A stretch of 64,000 nucleotides of DNA from Dastarcus helophoroides (GCA_028583605.1 CM053328.1:33215578-33279577); one strand, 5' to 3'; counted from the stretch's first letter, positions 1 to 11,987 are shown. The notes: generated from the sequence alone by a model not told the origin. Numbers and translations: made by a program.

Positions 1-1000
1 GGAGAAAATAAAAAAACTTAAAACACTTATCACAGCATAAACTGGTAATGAATACATTGGGATAATTTACCTGAAACCAAAAATATCCAAATTAAGATAT
101 ATAAGTTTAGCTTAAAAAATTGTAAACTGCAATAACATGATCGTAATTTCAAATGAAAAAAATGTTGTCTCCATTGATTTTATAGGCCTAATCTTTACTG
201 AAATAGACTTAAAAATAACCCTTTGTAGAGTTGTACTAATTATTACTTAAAATTAATCCTACAGGTGCTTACGTCAAAAGGTCACACGCTGAGAATTAAC
301 CCAATTTACTGCAACTCAAAAGCACAAGTCTTAGAGAAATGGAAGAATATTTTATATAGTTGCCAAAAGTAGTATTGGTGTATTCCTTATTCCTTTATCA
401 TATTGGCATATTTTTCTGTAAACCAATAAAACTGAATCGAATATGTTTGGATCAAGCTTACTAACAGGTGGTTTAGGAGATCACTTTACTTGTAAAATAA
501 ATGTGCTTGAACAAAATTATCCCCCAGGAAAAGTTATTAAAATAATTAACTGAAACTCACAATGCTTAGTAATAACACTATCATTATCTGCCCTTCGACT
601 AAGAGCATTTATTAGAAATCGATTAGCTAGTTTCTAAGTTATTTATTTCGCAGCGCGCGACTTCACATGGAAAAGGCTTAAACAGAAAATTATTCTAACA
701 GCATTTATTGAAAAATTAATAAAGAGCAGACAATTTTCTGGCCAGTATACTTAGCGACCAATAATTTTTTAACATAATAAGGTCAGTTTATTATGGATCT
801 ACTATCGGGCTATTGGGCTGAATGTTGCATAGTTTTTGATAGATACCTTTGGCTTTAGGTATAAAACGATAACTTTATTCAAAAAGGTCTTTGGTAATTA
901 ATTTGAAAAAATATATGAAAACAACTCCTCATTTCTCTTCAATGAGTATGTATAGCATACAATAAATAGATCAGAATGATCATGAATAGTAATTAATATT
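1..1000. other. No gene seen
   Basis: AT-rich DNA with no long open frame, no recognisable exon and no RNA gene. Only short low-complexity stretches are visible. I see nothing that can be annotated. Confidence 0.6.
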
Positions 1001-1236
1001 GGAACTGATTACTGGTCCTTGGTTATCTTCAAAAATTGAAATACAAATCTTGTCCCCTGAAACCAACAAAGATTAAAAAGCACAACAACGGTTGCTCTAA
1101 CGCGTTTCGATAGTCAAGCTATCATCTTCAGAGAGATACTCAATGAAGATGATAGCTTGACTATCGAAACGCGTTAGAGCAACCTTTGTTATGTTTTTTA
1201 ATCTTTCTTGGTTTCAGGGGACAAGATTTGTATTTC
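1001..1236. mobile_element. Palindromic hammerhead-like repeat, copy 1 (most complete)
   Basis: This is a near-perfect inverted repeat. The left part carries CTTGTCCCCTGAAACC and CTCTAACGCGTTTCGATAGT, and the right part carries their reverse complements, ending in GGTTTCAGGGGACAAG. On the minus strand the left arm reads CTGAAGA, a five-pair hairpin (GATAG/CTATC), GAAA, ACGCGTT and then AGAG, which can pair with CTCT just before CTGAAGA. That is the hammerhead layout except for one extra U before helix II. Related copies lie near 3.8, 7.4, 12.0, 28.0 and 48.1 kb. Hammerhead motifs with a tiny helix III are known in Penelope-like elements and retrozymes; assigning this family to them is inference. 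Confidence 0.6.
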
Positions 1237-2100
1237 ACTCATACTCCAATTCGATAAAACAGTAAGCTTATTTGGGCAATAAGTTTCAACTAAATTTTTA
1301 TTTTGATTATCCCAACCAATGACAAAAAATACCAAGCTTATTCTATTAACAATTAACAATAAAAACATAATGACTATTTTAGAGAAAATAGACTTGATGG
1401 CTCATCAAATGTTATACCTACTGCTATTTATGGGTAACATTTTGAAAAACCATCTGATGGAGAAATCATTTCAGATATTTGTACATAAAATTAAAAATGA
1501 AGGAAAAATAACTTACAAAGAGATTCTGAAATTTTAAGTAAATGGCGAAGACGATGAAATTCTCAAATAAAATAAATACAACTGATTAACTATTACAGTT
1601 TTTTTATCTCTTTGATACAGTAGTACATATTTTCTATGTGGCATTTATTTCAATGTCTTAAAGGCTCTTAAATATTGTTTACAGTTGGGGCAAAAAGTAT
1701 TTATCTGAGAATATAGTTAAACATATGATTATTTCAAATAAAAATATTTATTGAAAAAATTTGGGTCAAGTTTGCTTTGACCTATGTACTTATTAACACA
1801 CATATGAATGTAATCGTTACAAATTATATTTTATAGAATTTTAGTTTATTGATAAGCTGATTTTAGTTTTAATGAAAAAAGAGGCACTTTTATAAAGATC
1901 CATCCACATAAATGTAGATTATTTTTTGCACTTATTCTAGTAAAAAATGTGTAATTCACTCTTATAAGTCTTTAAGTTTTTTAATAAAAGTCTACATTTG
2001 TTGTAAATTTCTTGTGCTGCTTACAGAAAATTTACAAAAATTTATAGTAAATTAATGTTTTAAATAAATCATTGTCAAATTTACAAAAAAATCGGAAATG
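1237..2100. other. No convincing gene
   Basis: A 72-codon open frame at 1319-1537 is made of Lys, Asn, Ile and Leu codons expected by chance in AT-rich DNA. It has no recognisable domain. I see nothing else here. Confidence 0.5.
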
Positions 2101-2191
2101 TCAAGATAAGTCAAAATTTTGAAAAAAGATCGAATGTAAAAAAAGTGTAAACTTTGGTCACTATCGGGCTTGAAAGCAAGGTAAAAATTTT

Positions 2192-3270
2192 GAAAAACAA
2201 ATTAAATTGTAAAATATTGAAAAAATTTTTCAAAGAGATTCCTAATAAAAGTTGAAATTTGCAAACAGGTAGAAATAAAAAAAGTGATTCACGAAAAGGT
2301 TGGCATTTTCAGAAAAAGACAATATTTTGAGAAAAAGTAAAAATTTTGAAAAAGGATGAACTTTTCAAAAAAAGTTTGCACTTTGACAAAAATGGAAATT
2401 CTCAAAATATTTCGAAATTTTGAAAAATCTCGAAATTGTCAAAAAAAACTAAAAAAAAGCTAAAATTTTGAAAAAGGTCGAAATTTTGAGAAAAGTGGAA
2501 ATTTAAAAAAAAGATGTAAATTTTCAAAACAGTATATGTGGAAATTAAAAGAAAACCAAACTAAATAGTAAAATAGTGGAAACAATTTTGAAAGAGGTTA
2601 TTAAAAAAGTTGAAATTTGCAAACAGGTCGAAATAAAAAAAGTGATTCACGAAAGGTTGGCATTTTCAGAAAAAGGCAACATTTTGAGAAAAAGTAAAAA
2701 TTTTGAAAAAGGAACAACTTTAAAAAAAAAGTTTGCACTTTGTAGAAAGAAGGAAATTTTCAAAATATTTCAAAATTTTGAAAAATCTTGAAATTATCAA
2801 CAAAAAAACTAGAAAAAGCCCAAAATTTTGAAAATGTTCGAAATTTTGAGAAAAGTGGAAATTTTGAAAAAGGTGTAAATTTTTAAATATAATATATATG
2901 GAAATTAAAAGAAAACCAAACTAAATGGTAAAATAGTGGAAAAAATTTTCAAAGAGATTCTTAAAAAAGTTAAAATTTGCAAACAGGTCGAAATAAAAAA
3001 AGTGACTCATGAAAGTTGGTATCTTCAAAAAAAGACAAAATTTTGAGAGAATGTCAAAATTTTGAGAGAAAGTCAAAATTTTTAGGAAGAGTCAAAATTT
3101 AAAAGAAATACAAGTTTTCAAATAAAGGAGAAACGGGACTAAAATTTTCAAAAGGTCAAAGCTAGAGAAAAAATCAGAATTTGGGAAAGGTCGATATTTC
3201 CAAATAAAGTTGAACTTTTTAAAAAAAGTCTCAGATATTAAAAAAAATTGTAATTCTGAGGTCAGAATTT
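2192..3270. repeat. Three tandem copies of a ~360-bp unit
   Basis: Copies start near 2192, 2551 and 2911, spaced 359-360 bp. Each begins with a GAAAACCAAACTAAAT-like anchor and contains TTTGCAAACAGGT and GTGATTCACGAAAGG-like words. A fourth, dispersed copy starts near 5514. The third and fourth copies stay similar for about 650 bp (2911-3560 and 5514-6165), so array 1 grew by segmental duplication rather than only by slippage of short units. Confidence 0.75.
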
Positions 3271-3799
3271 CGAGAAAGGTAAAAATTTTGGAAAAATTGA
3301 ACCTTTTTAAATAAGTAAAAGTTTTAGAAAAAGTCGAAATTTAAATCAAAAATTTCGAAAATATTAGGAATTTTTAAAGAGTGAATATTTTTAAAATAGG
3401 TCAAAATCTTGAAGAAAGCCAAAATTCATAGAAGCTAAAATTTTGAAAAAGGTGGAAGATCAAAATTTTTAATAAAGTTCGAAATTCTTAAAAAAAGTCG
3501 AAATGTGCTAGCAAGAAATCTTCAAAAAAGTTGAATAAAAAAAAAGTTCGAATTTTCAACAAAACTGATAATTTTCGAAAAAAACTGTGAACCAAAAAAA
3601 AAGTCGAGATTTTTAAAAATCTCGAAATTGTCAACAAAAGCTAGAAAAAAACCCAAAATTTTGAAAAAGTTCGAAATTTTCAGCAAACTGGAAATTTTGA
3701 AAAAAGGTGGAAATTTTCAAAATAAAATGTCGTAATTTAAAAAAAAATCCAAATTTGAAAATTAGTCGAAATTTTTACAAAAAATATACATCAAATTAA

Positions 3800-3912
3800 A
3801 ATGTTTTCTCTCTGAAGACGACAGCTTGGCTGTCGAAAACGCGTTAGAGCAACCTTTGTTATGTTTTTTAATCTTTCTTGGTTTCAGGGGATAACTTCTG
3901 TATTTCAATTAA
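3800..3912. mobile_element. Palindromic hammerhead-like repeat, copy 2 (right arm only)
   Basis: Only the plus-strand right arm is present, inserted in array 1. It reads CTCTCTGAAGA, a hairpin CGACAGC/GCTGTCG, AAAACGCGTTAGAGC and then GGTTTCAGGGGA. The paired AGAG/CTCT helix I is retained. One extra A follows the GAAA position, so the core is probably altered. Confidence 0.55.
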
Positions 3913-5254
3913 TTAAAATAAAAAAGGTTCGAAGTTTTGAAAAAACAGTTAAAATAATTGAAATTTTCTAGAAAGCAGAATATTTAAAAAAAGTTAAATC
4001 AAAGTCGAAATTTTGCAAACAATTAACGAAATTAAAAAAAAAAGTTTAAAAGTCGAGAAATTCAAAAGTTTGATAAGATTAGAACATTTGCAGAAAAATA
4101 GAAACTTTGAAGAAAGCAAAATGTCGTTAAAAAAAATCGAAATGTTAACAAAAAATGCATATTTAAAGACATCAACATATCGAGAGAAGAATCAACATTT
4201 TGAAAAGAGGTTCAACTTTTAAAAAGTGGGAATTATGAAAAAAGAAAGACGAAAATTTCCAATTATAGTCAAAATTTTGCCGAAAATTGTCAAAGCAGTT
4301 AAAAACAAAAAAGTCGAATATTTCAAAACATAGAAATTTTCAAAAAAAAGTAGACAGAATTATTCAAAATGTCGGAATTTATAAAAGTAGTCCAATTTCG
4401 AGAAAAAAAAAAGTTTGGATAATAAGTGGATTTTTTTTTTCTGTGTTTCAATTTTTAATAAGTGGAAATTTTCAAAAAGTACAATGGATATAAAAAAAAG
4501 TCGAAAACAGTTCGAAACTTCTAAAAAAACAATCAGTAATGTGAAATACATCTTAATGTCAAAAAATAAATTAGGATTTTAAAACAAGTCCAAAATTTTC
4601 TTGAAATCGTAATTTTTAAAAAGTAGAATTTTTCAAAAATGTCACAATTCACAAGTAAAGGCAAAACAATAGGAAAAATACAAAACTCCTAAAAAGGTGA
4701 AATTTTTAGTCGGAATTTTCAGAATAAGTATTTTGAAACCAATAAATTCGAAAAAAAGACGAAATTTTTGAAATAATTTTTTAAAAAAATGAAATTTTCG
4801 GAAAACTACATAATTTTAAAAAGGCAAAATGCTCAAAAAAATTAAAAATTTTTAAGATTTATTTGGAATTTAAAAGTTAAATTCTATAAAAAAAGACGAA
4901 ATGTTTAAAAAAAAGAGGTGAAATTTCAAGAAAATGGAAATTTTCAACGATGTTTTCAAAAAAGATCAAATCTACAAAAAGTCGCATTTTTCAAGATTTT
5001 GATAAAAGATGGAATTTTTAAAAATAGTGGAAATTTTCAAAAAAAAAACACGATAAGTAGTAAAAATTTTCGAACATTCAAAACTAACAGAAAAAGTCGA
5101 AATTTTGGGAAAATCAAAATTTTTAAAAGAGTGGAAATTTTCAAAAAAAATTCAGTGGTTCTACAAATTCGTATTTTAAGATCAAAATTTCGAAAAAAAA
5201 TTTATTTGTTAAAATTTTTATCAAATAACCAATTAAATGTTCTATAATTAAACA

Positions 5255-5400
5255 GTTAAACGTGCTCAAAACTGAAAATATGTCTTCCGACAACCGTAGA
5301 CTAGTTTCGGCATTTCTCGGCCTCATCAGTATGGTACGGTGGTTGTATACACTTCCAACTTAAAGCCGTTAGTCAGTCGTATAAGTAACTAAGAGAGTAA
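5255..5400 (-). mobile_element. Short insert carrying a hammerhead ribozyme
   Basis: About 145 bp of normal-complexity sequence interrupts array 1. It contains a minus-strand hammerhead fold (annotated separately). It is probably a fragment of a Penelope-like element or retrozyme, since such elements carry hammerheads of this shape. No reverse transcriptase frame is left here. Confidence 0.45.
5290..5342 (-). ncRNA. Candidate hammerhead ribozyme
   Basis: On the minus strand the sequence reads CTGATGA (5323-5329), then helix II GGC-CGAGAAAT-GCC, then GAAA (5305-5308), then a self-complementary ACTAGT acting as a very short helix III, then C as the cleavage-site base, giving the classical GUC triplet at 5299-5301. 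Helix I can form between the bases after GUC (TACGGT) and those before CTGATGA (ACCATA region): UA/UA, one C-A mismatch, then GGU/ACC. All invariant core positions of the hammerhead are present. The tiny palindromic helix III is the kind seen in retroelement hammerheads that act as dimers. Activity is not shown by sequence. Confidence 0.65.
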
Positions 5401-6450
5401 ACCCCCATTGGGTGACTTGAAAATTTTTAAATAAGTCAAAATTTGAAACAAATTCGATATTCAAGTAAAAACTTTTAAAACTCTAGGAATTTTGAAAGAT
5501 AAGCCAAAATTTTGAAAACCAAACTAAATGGTAAAATAGTGGAAAAAATTTTCAAAGAGATTATTAAAAAAGGTGAAACTTGCAAACAGAAATTTAAAAA
5601 AAGTGATTCACGAAAGGTTGGCATTTTCAGATAAAGACAAAATTTTGAGAAAAAGTCAAAATTTTGAGGAAGAGTTTAAACTTAAAAAAAAGTGCAATTT
5701 TTTTTAAAAAAAAAGATAAACAGGGTTAAAATTTTCAAAAGGTCAAAGCTAGAGAAAAAGTGAAAATTTGGGAAACGTCGATATTTTTAAATAAAGTTGA
5801 ACTTTCCAAAAAAAGTCTTAGATATTAAAAATAATGTAACTCTCAGGTCAGAATTTCGAAAAAATAAAGAATTTTGAAAATGTTGAACTTTTTCAAATAA
5901 GTAAAAGTTTTAAAACAAGTCGAAATTTAAATCCAAATTTCGAAAATATTAAGAATTTAGAAAGAGTGAACATTTTCAAAATAGGTCAGAATTTTGAAGA
6001 AAGCCAAAATTCATAAAAGCTTAAATTGTGAAAACGGTGGAAATTCAAGAACATCAAAATTTTCAATAAAATTCAAAATTCTTTAAAAAAAGTCGAAATG
6101 TAGTAGCAAATCCAAATCTTCAAAAAAGCTGAATTAAAAAAAAAGTTGTAACTTTCAACACAACTGGAAATTTTAGAAAAAAAGTCTTAACATTCAAAAA
6201 GGGGTTGATATTTTTAAAAGAGTCAAAATTTCTAAAAAAGGTAAAACTTTGAAAAATAGATCAAAATTTTCAAAGACGCAACATATTCTAAAAAATAAAA
6301 AACTACATTTTGGAAGAAAGACCAAATTCGAAAATTCGATTTTCTAAGAGAAGTCGAAATTATTCAAAAACATTTTTAAAAAAACTAACAACTCAATGTT
6401 TTCAGCTTTCTATCCCCTCGTTTTCGTTCTAGCTATGGCACTATATCTAG

Positions 6451-9345
6451 TATCGAGAGCCAAAATCTTTTTTTGTTAAAAGCTACGTGATGCAATGTGA
6501 CCACAATTTCTATCTTTGGCCTAAAACAAATTTCTAAAATTCCTAAAATAAAATTTTTGCAACATTTTCTTCTCTGTATACTATTTTAAAACATCACTGC
6601 AGTAGCATCTGGAAAAGATGCTGGATTAGCATATCTACACCTATTTATGAATTTTTCAACCACTATCTACAATCAAATAGTAGAGTGGATTTAGATCTGA
6701 ATTATTTAGAGGTCAAAACGTCAAAACATGTCGACATTAGCTGATAACCTTTTTGAACCAATGAGCTCGTGTAAATGAGTTAGTGTTTCATCTTATTAAA
6801 AAATGTGCGGCCTTCTAGAGGTCATAATGTCCACCAACTGTGACAATTTCCTGAAAGATAACTCTAGGACTTCAGCAACATCTTCAGCAACATCTTGGGA
6901 TAACTTCTGACATTCTTGTTGACCCGATTTTTGAACGTCCCGTGCTTAAGGCGTCAAGAAGTTTTCTAAATTTCCTTCTAGATTTTCCAATCTAACATTT
7001 ATCAAAATCTTGGTCAGCTTTCAATTTTGAATATTTAAAGAAGTTAATTATTTCAGCTGGGGGACATTCAGCGCGAAATTTTGCACTCATGGTGGATCGT
7101 TTAATATAGTCGATTTGATATTGATATTGTGGCATTGTTACTAAAATAATTAAGTAAGCTTAGTCCGATTTAGTTGACGAACCCTATATACATATGTAAT
7201 ATACGTTTTTTAGGAAGGATCGTATCAAGAAACGACGTTGATGCCCACCATTGTAGGAAAATTATTCCAGAACAAGAACAAAAATGAAAACAGAACGATA
7301 ATTTATTAAACCAAAAATGCCACTGAGGTCCTCTACAGCGAATTGGAATTAAAAGTCAAATTTAATGTGTCCTGTTTTGGTGGAACGGATTGGTCCTTGG
7401 TTATCTTCAAATAATATAATCCCCTGAACAAGGAAACAGGACTTGTATTTCAATTTTTTAATGTGTACTGTGTCCACATACATCAAAGTTGAAATTCTTA
7501 TGAAGTGAAACTGGTATCAAACGACAAAGTGAATTCTGTATACATCAGCCCAATTTCACATGTTCTGTTTATATGTGAAAGCACCAAAAAGTATATTTAA
7601 AATTTACTACTGCTGCTGTATTGTAATTTTTGATTGTTTACAACATCATCAGCATTTTTCCCGCTCCTTGTTCTTCGGTAAGATTTATTTGAAAGAAAAC
7701 ATTTTATGAGAAAAAGATGCTGTTAATTTTTCAGGCACAATTTCCACTTCACTTTGCTAACATTAAAAAAGTGTTCAAATCTTCTCCTAATTCTAAGCAC
7801 ATAAGTTGATACCTGCAGGTGATACTAACGTCGAATTTCGTGTTAATATAATTACAACTTACCTGTTAACTTTTTTCAATGTATGTACATTAAACAAGAT
7901 TCGAACTGGTACTAATTTCAGTTTAATATTTGTACAAAGTAAAATCTGTAATGTCTACTTTACTGGATATAACTTGAAAGATCTAGACGGATTCCTCTTT
8001 GAACTGATTAAAAGTTATCGTCATTTTTAACAAAGACAATATTTTGGTATTGAGCTAAATGATAAATCAGCTGCTGAATTAAAATTTGGTGAAATTAATC
8101 AAAGTGATAATTTGGCAACAGGAGGTGTAAAAGTCAGAAGGTTATCCATTTATTTCAAGGCATTAACATTTTTTGTTCACGCTGCTAGTTACTCATTAAA
8201 ATGTGTCAACGTATAACTATTACTTAAAATATACTCTTAAATTATTCTACGAATTGTTCTACATACTAGTTGAAATAAACGCAAATAGCATTAAATATTT
8301 TAGCCTCCGTTTCAGACAAACTCGAATGATTGCATTTATCTAAATATTTTTTCATAAAACATCTTTCAAATGAGTTTATCGAAGAAGAAGTTTAAGGACT
8401 TAAAAAACCAACCATCAGTGTATAGATAAAGGAGTTTTCAATGACCTATGGTTTGATCCATTTTTCCATCTAAAAATTTTTGAGGAGTAACACCTGTGCT
8501 TTGCGTGGTTTGGCGATTTGGGCTATGAGTTATACGTTAGAAGTTCCTACCTTTTAGGATTTTTTTCAGAAAGATGTTCTTATGGAATATTCTATACAGT
8601 ATGTTTGCAATAAACCATCGCGTATGTTACAATCTACAATTTTATGAAAAGGTATGGTATCTATGAAATAAATGTTTTGTAGACATTATAACCATAGTTA
8701 CCGTATATTTCGTTTAAGAGAAAAGTTCAAATTATCATTTTATAAATGTTTTTATGAACCATAAAAAATAAGGTTTAAAAGTGAATTATTCAAGTAAGTA
8801 GGATCTCTTCTACGTATTTTCTTTAATTTGGAATGAGCGGAAGATGTGAGTACCAGTATTTTAAGTAATTAATAATTTTTCAGATTGTATGACATTTGTT
8901 ATTTATTTAAATGACAGTGACATTAAGTTTGAAAAAATAATTGCTAGTAGTCCTTGTAGAATAAAACTGGTAATTTTTAATGTATTTTTTAGTCTTGAAA
9001 GTGAGATATAATTATAAAAAGTTAAGCAAAATTTTTTTAACATTCCAAAATTGAAAGATATTGTTTGTTTGAAATAACTTAGTATTCTATATTACTTTTT
9101 TTGTCGAATTTTAGCCCAACGTTTGTGGATTTTTTTTCAAGTACGTTATTTAAGTTTGGCGGATTGACTAATTTAAAAATAAAATTAGACCAAGCTTTTT
9201 ATTATTCTAGATCTATTTGGTAAAGTAAAATTCAAAAATGAAAAAATCTGCTATTCTACTAATTAAATAAGAACCAGCCAATCTGAAATTCTTCAGCATG
9301 CTTCACAGTATCATTCTGAGAACAGTAGGTGGAAAAGTTGCCTTA
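6451..9345. other. No confident gene; one possible decayed minus-strand reading frame
   Basis: Mostly unassigned DNA. On the minus strand at about 6943 to 6803 a frame reads DVQKSGQQECQKLSQDVAED and continues with a Leu-rich stretch to a stop. It has better coding composition than its surroundings, but a stop lies immediately upstream and I do not recognise it. A 74-codon plus-strand frame at 7806-8030 is also unrecognised and may be chance. The interval contains a remnant of the palindromic repeat family at 7378-7452. Confidence 0.35.
7378..7452. mobile_element. Palindromic hammerhead-like repeat, copy 3 (end fragment)
   Basis: This carries the outer parts only: TGGTGGAACGGATTGGTCC and GGTTATCTTCAA on the left, and CTTGTATTTC on the right. 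The middle, which would carry the hammerhead-like hairpin, is deleted. Family membership follows from near identity of the left end with the copy at 11988. Confidence 0.55.
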
Positions 9346-9349
9346 ATAT

Positions 9350-9706
9350 TGTAACGAAATGTAAATTGTACAATTTAGTACGTAAGAAAAGTTTCAAAAA
9401 GATCTGATAAGGGGAAAGCGGCCGCGATAATAAAGCAAACGGCAGATCAGCGTTCCAGAAATTTCGGCAAACGATAAGCCTTATCTGCCTGATTTTTCTA
9501 GAACCCGGGAGCCAAAACTATATAAGGCGGTCGCTTTTCCCTCGAGTTAGTTAGAGAGTCAGTTAGTGTAATTAGTGAGCTAGTAGTTAAAAGTCAATAA
9601 GTGGGTTGATTATTCAGTTGTAATGTTCCGAGTTTAGTTTGAAAATAAAGTGAGTATTATTCAATTCACGTGTTAATAATCAATTCGAACCGATAAGCCC
9701 GCAACA
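9350..9706 (+). mobile_element. Solo LTR 1 (Gypsy-like), TSD ATAT
   Basis: A 357-bp element starts TGTAACG and ends GCAACA, flanked by ATAT on both sides (9346-9349 and 9707-9710). It is closely similar to the 350-bp element at 30444-30793. Internal signals on the plus strand are a TATA box (TATATAAG, about 9519) with an initiator-like TTAGTT about 29 bp downstream, and a polyadenylation signal AATAAA at 9644-9649. TG...CA ends, a 4-bp target duplication and the promoter/poly(A) arrangement define an LTR. No internal region or second LTR is adjacent, so it is a solo LTR left by recombination. A 4-bp duplication fits Ty3/Gypsy. Confidence 0.88.
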
Positions 9707-10436
9707 ATATAAATTGAAATTCTTTTTTTATTTTATTTTACCACAATAAAAACAGCGAAGAAACCTTACATCTTTCTAAATAGACTCTCCTTTGCATTAT
9801 TTCTACCAATTGCGCTCAAATAATCCTACGCGTTCCACATTTCCTAAAATCTGCCTTCATGGACGTATGCAGGATTTCGATAAGGGGGGCCCACAATTTT
9901 TTTGAAGAATTGACGGAAAAATAAAAAAAACCTAAAAACCTTCCGGCAGTATATGTATATTTTCATTTAAATACATGCACTGGGGGATCGAATTTTCGAT
10001 CGATTCGATTTGAAATTTCCAAATAGGAGCCGCACTTTGGGAAACAGTCAGAAAATCGAATCTAAAATAAAAAAAAGAATCTTTCAGAAAACTAATAAAA
10101 ATGTTGAAATTTCGAAAAAAGAATTTTCCAAAAGTCGGAGGATCGAATTTCCAGATTCAATTTGAAATTTCGAAATAGAGCCGCACTTTGGAAAACAGTC
10201 AGAAAAGCGAATCTAAAATAAAAACCGAATCTTTTAGAAAATTTCTAAAAATGTTGAAATTTCGAAGAAAGAATTTTCCAAAAGTCGAATTTCGTAAAAA
10301 CGTGGCAATTTCCGTACTAACTGTAAACCGAATTGGAAGAAAAAAATGTTAATCGTGAAAAATATTTCTCTTTATTTTGTTTCAATTTTGTCAATTTTGA
10401 AATTTAGCATAAGATTTTGTCAAGAAGTTTCCTATA

Positions 10437-11345
10437 GTAGGGGAGACTGGGGTATTCTGGACCACGGGAAATTGCGGACCAGTTTCATATTTTTTTCTCT
10501 AATAGTGGTTGAAGGCTACAAATAACTGTCGTCAGCTCGCCTCATGTTAAGCTCATTTTCCCTTCAGTACTCGACTTGTGTACACGAACCGTTACCTCGC
10601 TTCGATACCAAATAGAAATGGGACACTTTGTAATTTTTTTTTTCGCTTCATAGTTTCCTCTAATTTGACCTGACTTTTCGAGAACCAACTCAGGTAAATA
10701 TCTTCATAATATTCGCGGAACCTCGAGTCTTCGAGAGGAACATGAAATTTTGCATGAAGTTTGTATTGTGTTATTCATATGCTGCCATATTGTAAAAAAT
10801 GACCGGGGAATTACGGACCACTTTTTTAATGGAATTGTGGATCACTCAATTCTTTACATTTTACAAGCTACTTTCGAGTATTTGATGCATATAAGTGATT
10901 ATTCGTGCAAATTTTCAGCACGGCATTATTTTTCTGCAGTTTCTAATAATTTTTTGGTAAAATAATAATTTCGTTTCGAACTGATATTCATTGTCATTTA
11001 TCACTCCACTTCACTTTGCTTCTCTTTCATAATAAATCTTCTGCATTTGCAGTCTGCATTCTGAATAAAAAAAAGAAGGTTTTTCTACTACATTTTTCCA
11101 TTTTTAATCGATTTACAAAGTGGTCCGTAATTCCCCGACATTTTTCAAAATCGCAAAAATGCAATTTTTGCACCAACTCTTATAAGTTGTATAATTTAAT
11201 ACAATTTGACCAAACTGCTGCGACCCAAAGAGAGATTATTAGTTGCACTACAAATTCAAGCTCTGAAATTTTCAGAAAAAAATATTATTTTGCCTGTTTT
11301 AAGCCAACATAAAAATGCGGTCCACAATACCCCAGTCTCCTCTAC
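10437..11345. mobile_element. 909-bp TIR element in array 2
   Basis: The ends are inverted repeats: GTAGGGGAGACTGGGGTATT on the left, and the complement of GTAGAGGAGACTGGGGTATT on the right, continuing into GGACC. Words of the same kind (GGGGAATTACGGACCAC, GGTCCGTAATTCCCC) recur inside. The duplicated segment at 13183-13400 is an empty site: TTTCCTATAGACTCCCAGAATATTT there corresponds to TTTCCTATA-element-TCTTAGAATATTT here. Open frames of 71 and 98 codons inside resemble nothing I know. The superfamily is not assigned because the target duplication is unclear. Confidence 0.7.
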
Positions 11346-11987
11346 TCTTAGAATATTTAAATTGTTATTAAAAATGTCAATCCAATATTGAAAATATGAA
11401 GAATTTTGAAAAATACTCGAAATTTTAAGAGAATGTTTCACTGTAAGTAGAAATGTCCATAAATATTGGATTTTGAAGTACATACAAGTTAAAATTTCGA
11501 GAATAAGACAAAAAGCATGAAAATTTTGGAAAGTCAAATTAAAACAGGTAAAGAAATTTTCAGAAAAAGCCGAACATTAAAAAAATGAATCCAAAAAAAA
11601 AACAATTTTTGAAAAATACTTTCGAAATGTCGGGAAAAAGATCGAAGTTTCCGACGATAATTCAAAATTTCCAAGTGAAAATTCAATTTCGAAAAAGTCG
11701 AATTTTTACGACTAATTTAAAAAGAGACGAATTTCGAGAGAAAATAAAAACAAATTTTGGAAAATTTTTAGAAAATCAAATTTAAAATAAAAACCCAATT
11801 TTTCGGAAAAACTCGCAAAATGTTGAAAATCCGATAAAAGTTCAACAGTTCCAATAATCGAATTTTGTAAAAAAAGGTGCAATTTTCAGAAAACCCGAAT
11901 TTTGAGAAATTGCGATATTTTCAAAACCACTTTTCCCTAAATTTTTACTTCTTCATTTCAACTTTGACATAATATTAACATTAGTTT

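Larger units (their letters stand above)
2101..6450. repeat. Degenerate AAATTTTGAAAAAG array 1
   Basis: About 4.3 kb of quasi-periodic purine-rich DNA in which the words GTC, GAAATTTT, GAAAAAG and CAAAATTTTGA recur every 15-25 bp. Short Lys/Phe/Asn-rich open frames inside are by-products. The tract ends near 6447 at GTTCTAGCTATGGCACTA. Read on the other strand this gives TAGTGCCATAGCTAGAAC, which resembles a hAT-type terminus (CAGTGGCGTA class). The left boundary is not clear. It may be the interior of an old non-autonomous DNA transposon, because the same kind of sequence fills the bounded hAT element at 22.6-25.4 kb. Confidence 0.6.

Noticed and set aside
4918..5247. 109-codon open frame in array 1
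   Set aside because: Composed of Lys/Phe/Asn from GAAATTTTCAA words; expected by chance in this texture.
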